Source: Sphingobium xanthum
GTDB lineage: Bacteria > Pseudomonadota > Alphaproteobacteria > Sphingomonadales > Sphingomonadaceae
Reading direction: 5' to 3'
Length of the DNA: 64,000 nt
Assembly (NCBI RefSeq): GCF_019737615.1
Contig: NZ_JAHKKS010000008.1
Location: 62,001-126,000 of the forward strand
Shown here: positions 43,661 to 51,547 of the stretch, piece after piece
How the letters are laid out: each line of letters opens with the position of its first letter
Numbering within the stretch: the first letter of the stretch is position 1
Program-made: the position numbers and the translations under genes
Notes under the pieces: generated by a model
Databases searched by the model: none
Seen by the model: only the letters and a program-made list of their open reading frames with translations
What the model was told of the DNA's origin: nothing

Positions 43661-44725
43661 TCAAATCGGCGACCATGGCTTGTCCCCCGCCGCGCCGTCC
43701 TCTTCGTCCTCGTCGTCCGCTGCGGCGGCCTCGCCCAGCAAAGGAATGATCGCATCGAGCAGCTTGCCGACGCCCTCGCCGGTCGCGCCCGAGATGATGA
43801 ACGCCTTGCCCGCCCCGGCCTTCTTGAGGTCCTTGGCGATGTCCTTCATCAACTCGTCGCCGAGCAGGTCGCCCTTGTTGAGCGCGATGATCTGCGGCTT
43901 CTCGTCGAGGCCCTCCCCATAGGCTTCCAGCTCGCCCTGCACGATGCGCCAGGCCTCGACTGGATCGTCGGCCGTCGCGTCGATCAGGTGGATGAGCACG
44001 CGGCAGCGCTCGATATGGCCGAGGAACCGGTCGCCGATGCCGGCGCCTTCCGCTGCGCCTTCGATCAGCCCCGGAATGTCGGCGAGCACGAACTCGCGAT
44101 GCTTGTGCAGCACCACGCCGAGCTGGGGCTTGGTGGTGGTGAAGGCATAGGCGCCGACCTTCGCCTTGGTGTTGGTCACCTGATTGATGAAGGTCGACTT
44201 GCCCGCGTTCGGCATGCCGACGAGGCCGACATCGGCGAGCAGCTTCAGCCGCAGCCAGACCCAGCGCTCCTCGCCCGGCCAGCCGGTGCCGTGCTGGCGC
44301 GGCGCGCGGTTGGTCGATGTCTTGTAGCTCGCATTGCCGCGCCCGCCGTCGCCGCCGCGCAGCAGGGTGATGCGCTGGCCGACCTCGGTGAAGTCGGCGA
44401 GGACGTCGCTATAGCCCTCCTCGTCGGGGTCCGAGATCACCTGCGTGCCGACCGGCACCTTGATGACGAGATCCTCCCCACCCGCGCCGGTGCGATCGCC
44501 GCCCTCGCCATGGCCGCCGCGCGGTGCCTTGAAATGCTGCGTGTAGCGGAAGTCGATGAGCGTGTTCAGCCCGGCGACCGCCTCGAAGATGATGTCGCCG
44601 CCCTTGCCGCCATTGCCGCCATTGGGTCCGCCATATTGGATGTATTTTTCGCGCCGGAAGCTGACAGCCCCCGGCCCGCCCGCGCCCGAGCGAATGAAAA
44701 TCTTGGCCTGATCGAGAAAATGCAT
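43661..44725 (-). CDS. obgE: Obg/CgtA GTPase
   Basis: This 354-residue protein has the glycine-rich N-terminal Obg domain (IRSGAGGPGAVSFRREKYIQYGG). The G domain has G1 GMPNAGKST, G3 DIPGL and G4 ALNKGD, and the short C-terminal tail is acidic. Obg is an essential GTPase in large-subunit ribosome maturation and stress signalling. It often sits with rplU-rpmA, which here are 2.5 kb away with corA and two GNAT genes between. The start is ATG 44725 (MHFLDQAK). Confidence 0.95.
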   Translation of the reverse strand: MHFLDQAKIFIRSGAGGPGAVSFRREKYIQYGGPNGGNGGKGGDIIFEAVAGLNTLIDFRYTQHFKAPRGGHGEGGDRTGAGGEDLVIKVPVGTQVISDPDEEGYSDVLADFTEVGQRITLLRGGDGGRGNASYKTSTNRAPRQHGTGWPGEERWVWLRLKLLADVGLVGMPNAGKSTFINQVTNTKAKVGAYAFTTTKPQLGVVLHKHREFVLADIPGLIEGAAEGAGIGDRFLGHIERCRVLIHLIDATADDPVEAWRIVQGELEAYGEGLDEKPQIIALNKGDLLGDELMKDIAKDLKKAGAGKAFIISGATGEGVGKLLDAIIPLLGEAAAADDEDEEDGAAGDKPWSPI

Positions 44726-44837
44726 GGCGGCCACATAGGGATTTTGCCGGGAAAGGTGAAGTGCGGCGTCCCGTGCCTCGGTTTTCTTGGCCGGACCGTC
44801 ATGCTAGGGCGCTGACGATCTGGACGGAGGCTGGTCT

Positions 44838-45803
44838 TTGACGGTCATTGCAGCACGGCGATACAAGGGCGGCACGGCGGTCGAGGATGTCGACATTCAC
44901 GGCGCCTGTCCGCCGCCGGCGACGGGCGAGTTCGTCTGGATCGGCCTGCAGGAGCCGACGCCGGAAGAGCTCGAGACGGTCGGCCGGTGCTTCGGCCTCC
45001 ACCCGCTGGCACTCGAGGATGCGCGCCGGGCCATCCAGCTCCCCAAGGTGGAGCAATATGGCGACCAGCTCTTCCTCATCCTGCGCACCGCGCATCTGGA
45101 GGGTGAGCATATCGCTTATGGCGAGACCTCGATCTTTATGGGGCGCGGCTTCATCGTCACCGTCCGGCACGGATCGGCGCGCGCGCACAGCGAGCTCCGC
45201 GCGAAGCTGGAGAGCGCGCCCGCCGCGCTGGCGCACGGGCCGGACTATGTGCTCCACTCGATCCTCGATTTCATCGTCGACGGCTATTATCCGATCGTCG
45301 AGACTCTCGAGGAGCAGGCGCTGGCGATGGAAGCCCATGCCGGCGACAGCTTCCTCGACCGGGCGATGATCCGCCGCATCTTCGCCATCCGGCGGGAAGT
45401 GGTCCGCTTCCAGCGCATCCTGGGCGTCATGACGGACGTGGCCTCGCGGCTGGTCAACGTGACCTTGCCGCACCTCGATGCCGACATGATTCCCTATTTC
45501 CGCGACGTGCAGGACCATGTCCGGCGCGCCGAATATCGGCTCTCGGGCCTGCGCGAGATTCTGACCTCGGTGGCGGAGACGAGCAGCCTGCTCGAGCAGC
45601 AGCGACAGGGCGACATCACCCGGCAGCTCGCCGCATGGGCCGCGATCCTCGCCGTGCCGACGGCGGTCGCCGGCATCTATGGCATGAACTTCGACTTCAT
45701 GCCGGAACTGCGGTGGAAATATGGCTATTTCTTCATCGTCAGTGTCATGGCCTCGGTCTGCATCGGGCTCTATGTGCGTTTCCGGCGCGCGGGCTGGTTG
45801 TGA
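44838..45803 (+). CDS. corA: CorA-type magnesium transporter
   Basis: This 321-residue protein has a cytoplasmic N-terminal funnel domain and a long helix. Two C-terminal membrane helices are joined by the signature YGMNF. The lysine- and aromatic-containing end (RRAGWL) is short. It imports Mg2+, and possibly Co2+ or Ni2+, down the gradient. It starts with TTG 44838, supported by GGAGG (44826-44830) seven bases upstream. A GNAT gene follows four bases after its stop. Confidence 0.9.
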   Translation: MTVIAARRYKGGTAVEDVDIHGACPPPATGEFVWIGLQEPTPEELETVGRCFGLHPLALEDARRAIQLPKVEQYGDQLFLILRTAHLEGEHIAYGETSIFMGRGFIVTVRHGSARAHSELRAKLESAPAALAHGPDYVLHSILDFIVDGYYPIVETLEEQALAMEAHAGDSFLDRAMIRRIFAIRREVVRFQRILGVMTDVASRLVNVTLPHLDADMIPYFRDVQDHVRRAEYRLSGLREILTSVAETSSLLEQQRQGDITRQLAAWAAILAVPTAVAGIYGMNFDFMPELRWKYGYFFIVSVMASVCIGLYVRFRRAGWL

Positions 45804-45807
45804 TCCC

Positions 45808-46335
45808 ATGAGCATTGCCCCGATCATCGAAACCGAGCGTCTGCGCCTGCGCCCGCATGTCCGCGCCGATTATGCGGCGATGAAGGCACTCTGGCAGCAT
45901 CCGGCCACGTTCCGGTTCATCGGCGGCGTCGCGCAGGACGATCAGGCGATCTGGTTCCGCTTGCTGCGTTATGGCGGCATGTGGCCGCTGCTCGGCTTCG
46001 GCTTCTGGGCATTCGAGGACAAGGCGAGCCGTGCCTATCTGGGCGAGGGCGGCCTGCTCGACGCGGCACGCGGCGTCGAGGCGCTGGAGCATATGCCCGA
46101 GGCGGGATGGGCGCTGGCGCCGGACGCGCATGGCAAGGGCCTGGCGACCGAGGCGATGCAGGCCATTCTCGCCTGGACCGATGCCAATCTCCACGTCACC
46201 CGAACCGGCTGCCTCATCAATCCGGGCAATGATGCCTCGTTCCGCGTTGCGGCCAAGCTGGGCTATGAGGAGGCCGAGCGATTCGACTATCAGGGCAAGC
46301 CGAACGTGCTGCTGTGCCGGGAGCGCCGGGGCTAG
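45808..46335 (+). CDS. GNAT family N-acetyltransferase (RimJ/RimL-like)
   Basis: This 175-residue protein opens with IETERLRLRPHVRADYAAM. It has the acetyl-CoA loop in GWALAPDAHGKGLATEAMQAI and ends NPGNDASFRVAAKLGYEE. This is the Acetyltransf_3 subfamily that modifies protein N-termini or small amines. It lies four bases after corA and so is co-transcribed. The target is unknown. It is convergent with another GNAT gene. Confidence 0.87.
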   Translation: MSIAPIIETERLRLRPHVRADYAAMKALWQHPATFRFIGGVAQDDQAIWFRLLRYGGMWPLLGFGFWAFEDKASRAYLGEGGLLDAARGVEALEHMPEAGWALAPDAHGKGLATEAMQAILAWTDANLHVTRTGCLINPGNDASFRVAAKLGYEEAERFDYQGKPNVLLCRERRG

Positions 46336-46339
46336 GCGC

Positions 46340-46912
46340 TCAGGCGGCCATCACGCTGGCGTCGCGATACAGCTCGTCCGCCACGTCCGGTCGCATGTCG
46401 ATCTCGCCGCTGTCCTCGAAGACGACCGTGAGGACGTCTTGCCCGCGCGCCGCGCTGTGGACACGAACGAAATCGCCGGTCGGGCGAAAGCCGAGCTTGC
46501 GCAGGACGCGGGCCGAGGCCGGATTGTCCACGGCATGGCGCGCCAGGATCTGGCGGTGGCCCATGGCCCGCGCGGCATGGACGAGCGCGCGGGTCGCCTC
46601 GGTCGCGAAGCCGAGACCCCAATAGGGGCGCGCGACCCAATAGCCGAGCTCGACGCCGCCATCCTCGCCGGGTTGCAGGCCGCAGCCGCCGATCAGCCGC
46701 GGCGTGCCACGGGTGCGCAGGAAGCTCAGCAGATGCGGATGCCGGGGATCGATCGGCATGGCGAGAAACTGCTCGGCATCGGCAACCGCATAAGGGTGCG
46801 GCACGCGCGCGAGATTGCGCGCGACATCATGGTCATTGAGCGCGGCGCTGAGCGCCGCGGCGTCGTCCTGCCAGCCGGGACGCAGCAACAGTCTGGAAGT
46901 GCGGGCAAACAT
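46340..46912 (-). CDS. GNAT family N-acetyltransferase
   Basis: This 190-residue protein has the same subfamily pattern: TSRLLLRPGWQDDAAALSAAL, GYWVARPYWGLGFATEATRALV and NPASARVLRKLGFRPTGDF. The last 30 residues include a region rich in Asp and Arg. It is convergent with the preceding GNAT gene (four bases between stops) and is not a recent duplicate of it by eye. Confidence 0.87.
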   Translation of the reverse strand: MFARTSRLLLRPGWQDDAAALSAALNDHDVARNLARVPHPYAVADAEQFLAMPIDPRHPHLLSFLRTRGTPRLIGGCGLQPGEDGGVELGYWVARPYWGLGFATEATRALVHAARAMGHRQILARHAVDNPASARVLRKLGFRPTGDFVRVHSAARGQDVLTVVFEDSGEIDMRPDVADELYRDASVMAA

Positions 46913-47242
46913 CTTGAAGTCTCTCCTGTACGCCCGGCTCGTGCCGTGCGTTGATGACGATTTGGCGACAGGCTTCAGACCCCCGGCCCTTGCTGACGCA
47001 ATTTCGAGCCGGATGGAGTCATCCAGCTGCTCGGAAATCGCGGCAACACATTTTCAGGCTCTTTCCGGTTCCATCGGAACCGGGACTTGCCTGTTGGCAA
47101 AACGGGTTTCAGCCGGTCTGGATCCAGGGGAGACAATAAAAAAAAGGGAGGAGGGGCGATCCCTTCTCCCTTGGTGTCAGGTGAGCCGGCGAACCGGCTA
47201 CCCAAGGGATCGTCCCGCTGGACGATCCCCGTGACCGTCCGA
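46913..47242. other. Intergenic region with stacked hairpins
   Basis: The 330-base gap contains a perfect palindrome CCGGTTCC-ATC-GGAACCGG (47065-47083) and a small TTGCC-TGTT-GGCAA hairpin (47088-47101). The three-hairpin terminator array of rpmA is described separately. I see no reading frame of protein-like character in it. Confidence 0.5.
47137..47229 (-). terminator. Terminator array downstream of rpmA
   Basis: After the rpmA stop, reading the minus strand, come three hairpins. These are GGGATCGTCC-AGCG-GGACGATCCC (47206-47229, perfect 10 bp), AGCCGG-TTCG-CCGGCT (47184-47199, perfect) and GGGAGAAGGG...CCCCTCCTCCC (47146-47170) followed by T8 (47138-47145). The last is the canonical terminator. 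Confidence 0.85.
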
Positions 47243-47512
47243 TTATTCCGCGGCTTCCGCCATCATGTCTACCGACACATATTTGCGGCCGAGCTTGCCA
47301 TCGTGGAACACGACGCGGCCTTCGCTCAGCGCGAACAGCGTGTGGTCCTTGCCGATGCCGACATTGCGGCCGGGGTAGAAACGGGTGCCGCGCTGACGGA
47401 CGAGAATATTGCCGCCGAGCACCGTCTGGCCGCCGAACTTCTTCACGCCAAGGCGCTTCGATTCAGAATCGCGACCGTTGCGCGACGAACCGCCAGCTTT
47501 CTTATGTGCCAT
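47243..47512 (-). CDS. rpmA: 50S ribosomal protein L27
   Basis: This 89-residue protein begins [20 protein letters not shown] and contains [23 protein letters not shown], the invariant L27 sequence. There is no N-terminal extension for processing. It follows rplU by 31 bases in one operon. Confidence 0.97.
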   Translation of the reverse strand: MAHKKAGGSSRNGRDSESKRLGVKKFGGQTVLGGNILVRQRGTRFYPGRNVGIGKDHTLFALSEGRVVFHDGKLGRKYVSVDMMAEAAE

Positions 47513-47543
47513 GGTCTATACTCCTCGAATTCTTGCTAGCGGC

Positions 47544-47906
47544 TCAGGCTTCGGCTTCAGCCGGTGCAGCCTCGGCCTTCTTGGCGGCAGCCTTCTTCTT
47601 CGGCGCTTCGCCGCCGATCGACAGGATCTTGAGGATCGTGTGCTGCTGGCGGTGGCCGTTGCGACGGCGATAATTGTGGCGGCGACGCTTCTTGAAGACG
47701 ATGACCTTCTCGCCCTTCGCCTGTGCGATGATCTCGGCCGAGACGGCAAGACCCTTGCTGTCCTTGATCTCGGAGCCTTCGCCCGCGAGCAGGACGTCGT
47801 CCAGCGTGATGGTGTCGCCGGCTGCGCCAGCGAGCTTCTCGACGACGATCTTGTCTCCGGCGGCGACGCGATACTGCTTGCCGCCCGTACGCACGATAGC
47901 GAACAT
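47544..47906 (-). CDS. rplU: 50S ribosomal protein L21
   Basis: This 120-residue protein begins [20 protein letters not shown] and contains the L21 signature [21 protein letters not shown]. It carries a Lys/Ala/Glu-rich tail of about 20 residues, typical of alphaproteobacteria. The start is ATG 47906. Confidence 0.96.
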   Translation of the reverse strand: MFAIVRTGGKQYRVAAGDKIVVEKLAGAAGDTITLDDVLLAGEGSEIKDSKGLAVSAEIIAQAKGEKVIVFKKRRRHNYRRRNGHRQQHTILKILSIGGEAPKKKAAAKKAEAAPAEAEA

Positions 47907-47981
47907 GGGCCTAACTCTTCTGTTCAAATGCTTGGCGCAAGCGATATGGCACAGCCAGAGCTGCCCGCGCGGGAAAGTGGC

Positions 47982-48010
47982 CCCTTAGTGAGGCTCTGCG
48001 ATTCTGTCAA
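47982..48010 (-). promoter_or_regulatory. Sigma70-type promoter of rplU-rpmA
   Basis: On the minus strand TTGACA (48010-48005), a 17-base spacer and TAAGGG (47987-47982) lie about 75 bases before the rplU start. The -35 hexamer is perfect. Confidence 0.55.
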
Positions 48011-48045
48011 CGACGCAAATCCGGCTTTTCCGCCTGAAAAGCGAC

Positions 48046-49182
48046 TCAGTCGGTTGCGGGCACCGGTCCCTCATAGCGCCCGCGCGGCCGGATGAGCGAG
48101 CCGGTCGTCACCTGCTCGATGGCGTGGGCGACCCAGCCGATGCTGCGGGCAAGCGCGAAGAGGATGAAGGGGGCGTCCGCCGGCAGGCCGAGGTGGCGGG
48201 TCAGGGTGCAGAGCGCGAAGTCGATGTTCGGTGCCCGGCCGGTCGCGTCCAGCGCGGCCGCGCGCAAGTCGCTCATCAACGGATCGACCGGGACATGCTC
48301 CAGCAGCGCAAGGCCGCGCGCGTCGCCTTGCGGATAGAGCGGGTGACCGAAGCCTTGCAGCGATTGGCCGGATGCCAGCCAGCGGGCGAGGGCTGCTTCG
48401 GCGCCGTCGATCTGCGCCTGCCGGATGAGCATGGCGAGCGAGGCGGCCGCGCCGCCATGATGCGGGCCGGAGAGGGTGGCGAGGCCGGCGAGCAGGCAGG
48501 CGGGAATCGAGGCGCCGGTCGAGGCGGCGACGCGCACCGCAAAAGTGGAAGCATTGAGCTCATGATCAGCAAGCAGGACCATCGCGCGGCGTAGCAGATC
48601 GTCGGCGGGCGCATCGACCGCCCAATGCGCGGCGAGGCGCGCATGCAGCGGCCTGTCGTCATTGGCGAGGCCGAAGCCGGTGGCTAGCCGGGCGACGGCC
48701 TTTGCGCCATCGGTGCCGAGCTGCGCGGGTGAGCGCCCAAGGCTTGCCGGGCTGCTCTGTGCGCTTGGAGCAAGCGCCATGAAGGGGCCGGCGGGCGGCA
48801 GCGACGGCGCATCGTCGCGAAAGCGTGGCGGCGCCGGCAGATCCCAGAGCAGGGCGGCAATCTCTTCGAGCGAAGCAGTCTCCGCCAGCAGTTGGGCATC
48901 TTTCCCCCGAAAGATGAGACGCTCGCGCGCGACGGTAGAAATCCGGGTAGGCAGCGATGGCTCGCCCCAGGCGATCGCGCTCGCCGCAATGGCGCCTGCC
49001 TTGCGGCCACGCCGTCGGCGGTCCGTCAACCGCTCGATGTCCGCCGCCGCATAGAGGCTGCGGCGTGGATCGGCCTCGTCCGGCCGGGCACCGATCAGGC
49101 CCCGGCTCACATAGGCATAGAGCGTCTGCGCGCGCACGCCGAGGCGCTCCAATGCCTCGGCCCGGCCGATCCACTGGCTCAT
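48046..49182 (-). CDS. Citrate-synthase-family protein fused to a MerR-like DNA-binding domain
   Basis: The protein has 378 residues. The first 60 form a MerR-type winged helix (WIGRAEALERLGVRAQTLYAYVSRGLI, then YAAADIERLTDRRRRGRK). The rest is a shortened citrate synthase fold with His in DHELNASTFAVRVAASTGA, SGPHHGGAAA and GFGHPLYPQGDARG. Fusions of this kind are a known family in proteobacteria, but the ligand is unestablished. The enzyme domain may sense a (methyl)citrate-type metabolite. It is divergent from a second citrate-synthase-family gene across an 81-base spacer, which holds three ATTGAT repeats. Confidence 0.85.
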   Translation of the reverse strand: MSQWIGRAEALERLGVRAQTLYAYVSRGLIGARPDEADPRRSLYAAADIERLTDRRRRGRKAGAIAASAIAWGEPSLPTRISTVARERLIFRGKDAQLLAETASLEEIAALLWDLPAPPRFRDDAPSLPPAGPFMALAPSAQSSPASLGRSPAQLGTDGAKAVARLATGFGLANDDRPLHARLAAHWAVDAPADDLLRRAMVLLADHELNASTFAVRVAASTGASIPACLLAGLATLSGPHHGGAAASLAMLIRQAQIDGAEAALARWLASGQSLQGFGHPLYPQGDARGLALLEHVPVDPLMSDLRAAALDATGRAPNIDFALCTLTRHLGLPADAPFILFALARSIGWVAHAIEQVTTGSLIRPRGRYEGPVPATD

Positions 49183-49183
49183 G

Positions 49184-49209
49184 ATTGATTATATTGATCA
49201 AGATTGATG
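49184..49209. promoter_or_regulatory. Triple ATTGATN repeat, probable operator
   Basis: ATTGATT (49184), ATTGATC (49193) and ATTGATG (49203) occur at 9 and 10 base spacing, directly after the start codon of the MerR-citrate-synthase gene. They are a likely binding site for that protein's DNA-binding domain, controlling both divergent genes. Confidence 0.5.
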
Positions 49210-49263
49210 AACATCCTTCCCTGCATCATGTCGGCGGCCGTCAACGTCAAGAAGGAAGTGGCC

Positions 49264-50346
49264 ATGAGCAGTGGACTGGACGATGTGATCGCGGCGGATA
49301 CGCGACTGTCTGATGTGGACGGCGCAGCGGGGCGGCTGGTGATCCGCGGCCATAGCCTGGCCGATCTGGCGGGCCGCTGGAGCTGCGAGCGGGTGATTGC
49401 GCTGTTGTTCGCGGACTTCTTCGATGACCTGCCGGGTGAGGCGGCGTTGCGGGCGCGGCTCGGCGAGGCACGGCGCGACGTGCAGGCGCGCCTGTCCGGC
49501 CTGCTGCCGGAGCTCGCCTCGCACGGCGCCTGTGATGGCCTGCGCGCCGGCATCGCCTTGTTGCCCGATGGTCATGGGCTGGACGATGCGTTGCGACTGG
49601 TGGCGGCGCCAGCTGTGCTCATCCCCGCCATCCTGCGTCTGCGGGCCGGGGAGAGGCCGCTGGCGCCCGATGCCAGCCTGCCGCACGCGGCGGACATGCT
49701 GCGCATGCTCTCGGGCGAGATCTCGGTGGCCAAGGCATCGGCCCTGGAGACCTATCTCGCCGTCGTCTGCGATCATGGCCTCAACGCCTCGACTTTCGCG
49801 ACGCGCGTCGTCGCCTCGACCGGTGCAGGGCTCACCTCCAGCGTGCTGGCCGGTCTCGGCGCCCTCAAGGGTCCACTCCATGGCGGCGCGCCCGGGCCGG
49901 TGATCGAGATGCTCGATGCCATTGCGGACCATGGCGATGCCCGCGCCTGGCTCGGCGATCTGGTCCGCTCCGGCGAGCGCATCATGGGCTTCGGCCATCG
50001 TATTTACCGGGTGCGCGATCCGCGCGCCGATGCGCTCAAGGCGGCCGTGCGGCGGCTTGCCGGGAATGGCGATAATGCGCGGCTGCGCTTCGCAGAGCTG
50101 GTCGAGGCCAGCGCCCTCAGCGTGCTGCGCGAGCTCAAGCCGCATCGCCCCCTCCAGACCAATGTCGAGTTCTACACGTCTTTGCTGTTGGAAGCGGTCG
50201 GCTTTCCGCCCGACGCCTTCACCGGCGTGTTCGCCGCCGGGCGCATGACCGGATGGCTGGCCCATGCCCGCGAGCAGGCGCTGACCGGGCGGCTGATCCG
50301 TCCCAAATCGCGCTATGTCGGCCCGGATGTGGACATGGCGGCCTGA
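49264..50346 (+). CDS. Citrate-synthase-family protein
   Basis: This 360-residue protein has HGLNASTFATRVVASTGAGL, GPLHGGAPGPVIEML and GFGHRIYRVRDPRADAL. At the position of the usual catalytic Asp it has Glu (NVEFYTSLLLEAVGFP), a variant seen in the MmgD-like subgroup. It could make citrate, methylcitrate or a related acid. It starts at ATG 49264, with a GAAGG-type ribosome site upstream. The upstream frame crosses the operator and is not protein-like. Confidence 0.88.
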   Translation: MSSGLDDVIAADTRLSDVDGAAGRLVIRGHSLADLAGRWSCERVIALLFADFFDDLPGEAALRARLGEARRDVQARLSGLLPELASHGACDGLRAGIALLPDGHGLDDALRLVAAPAVLIPAILRLRAGERPLAPDASLPHAADMLRMLSGEISVAKASALETYLAVVCDHGLNASTFATRVVASTGAGLTSSVLAGLGALKGPLHGGAPGPVIEMLDAIADHGDARAWLGDLVRSGERIMGFGHRIYRVRDPRADALKAAVRRLAGNGDNARLRFAELVEASALSVLRELKPHRPLQTNVEFYTSLLLEAVGFPPDAFTGVFAAGRMTGWLAHAREQALTGRLIRPKSRYVGPDVDMAA

Positions 50347-50378
50347 GACCCGTTGAAGCCCCGCGCAGCGGCGCCTAC

Positions 50379-50915
50379 ATGCCGAGGATCATGTTGCGCC
50401 GTCTCGCTGCCTTTCTCGCCCTGTTCGCCCTCGCACCGGCCACGACCGAGGCGCAGACGCGCGCGACCTATCCCTCGCTCACCAAGCGCCCCGCCGAATC
50501 GCGCGACCGTGAGGCGCCTGCGCCCAAGCCGGTCGAGGCCGCGCCCGCCGATCCGGCCCTGACGGCCGAAGTCGCCAAGCTCGGCCAGCAGGCCGACAGC
50601 GGCGAAGCGGCTTTCCGTCAGCAGATCGCACAGGGGCGCTCGACCGTCTCCGCCGCCTCCAGCGCCGCACCGAACAGCGAGGCCTGGGTCTCGGCGCAGA
50701 TGGCGATCAGCATGCTGGACAGCGCGCGCTACGACAGCGTGGCGGCGATGGCGGGGCTGGATACGCTCTACATCAGCCGCCAGGACAGCACGGACGTCGC
50801 GCGCGTGACGGCCGACCTCGCGACGATCGAGCCGGTGCGCTCGCGCGCCCTCGCGGCGGTCGATGCCCAGAACGATGCACTGGACGCGCTGCGAAAGTCG
50901 CTGCGCCAGCCCTGA
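50379..50915 (+). CDS. Secreted protein of unknown function
   Basis: The protein has about 178 residues, with an N-terminal signal peptide (LRRLAAFLALFALAPATTEAQ). A Pro/Ala-rich linker leads to a helical domain (DPALTAEVAKLGQQADSGEAAFRQQI...AWVSAQMAISMLDSARY) that ends in DALRKSLRQP. It is probably periplasmic. I do not recognise a family. ATG 50379 or ATG 50391 could be the start. It follows the citrate-synthase-family gene by 32 bases. Confidence 0.65.
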   Translation: MPRIMLRRLAAFLALFALAPATTEAQTRATYPSLTKRPAESRDREAPAPKPVEAAPADPALTAEVAKLGQQADSGEAAFRQQIAQGRSTVSAASSAAPNSEAWVSAQMAISMLDSARYDSVAAMAGLDTLYISRQDSTDVARVTADLATIEPVRSRALAAVDAQNDALDALRKSLRQP

Positions 50916-50922
50916 GGGATTG

Positions 50923-51516
50923 TTACGCCGAGCGCGCCGCGTGGAGCGCTTCGGTATGCTCGGCGCCTTCGCGCACATAGCCCTTCACGCCGCGCTGCAT
51001 GCCGAAGATGTCGGCCTCGCTCAGCTCGCGCATGAACTTCGCCGGGCGGCCGCTCCAGAGCTGGCCGGAGGGCATCTTCTTGTTCGGCGTCAGCATCGCG
51101 CCCGCCGCCAGCATCGCATCGCCCTCGATCTCGCAGCCGTCCATGACGATGGCGCCCATGCCGACGAACGCACGGTCATGAAGGATGCAGCCGTGGACGA
51201 GCGCCATATGGCCGATCAGCACATCGTCACCGATGATCGCGGGATGGCCGCCGTCGCCATAGTCGGACTCGACATGGACGACGCTCAGGTCCTGGATGTT
51301 CGAGCGCGCGCCGACGCGGATGTGATTAATGTCCGCGCGCAGCACGCAATTATACCAGATGCTCGCCTGCGGGCCGATCTCGACATCGCCGATGATGCGG
51401 CATCCCGGGGCGATGAAGGCGCTCTCGTGGATCTTCGGCGTCTTGCCGCCGAGCGCAAGGATGGTGACGTCCGGCCAGCGGGCCGCAGCGTCGATGGGCG
51501 AGGTGATGACGGTCAT
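50923..51516 (-). CDS. Gamma-class carbonic anhydrase-like protein
   Basis: This 197-residue protein has a left-handed beta-helix made of hexapeptide repeats. Zinc ligand His are in SVVHVESDYG and GDDVLIGHMALVHGCI, and GRPAKFMREL near the end is typical. Family members (CamH/YrdA-like) hydrate CO2, although many have lost activity. The N-terminal 20 residues are extra compared with the common 175-residue form. Confidence 0.9.
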   Translation of the reverse strand: MTVITSPIDAAARWPDVTILALGGKTPKIHESAFIAPGCRIIGDVEIGPQASIWYNCVLRADINHIRVGARSNIQDLSVVHVESDYGDGGHPAIIGDDVLIGHMALVHGCILHDRAFVGMGAIVMDGCEIEGDAMLAAGAMLTPNKKMPSGQLWSGRPAKFMRELSEADIFGMQRGVKGYVREGAEHTEALHAARSA

Positions 51517-51547
51517 GCGCGGGATATGAGGCCAAGCCCGGCGGCGA

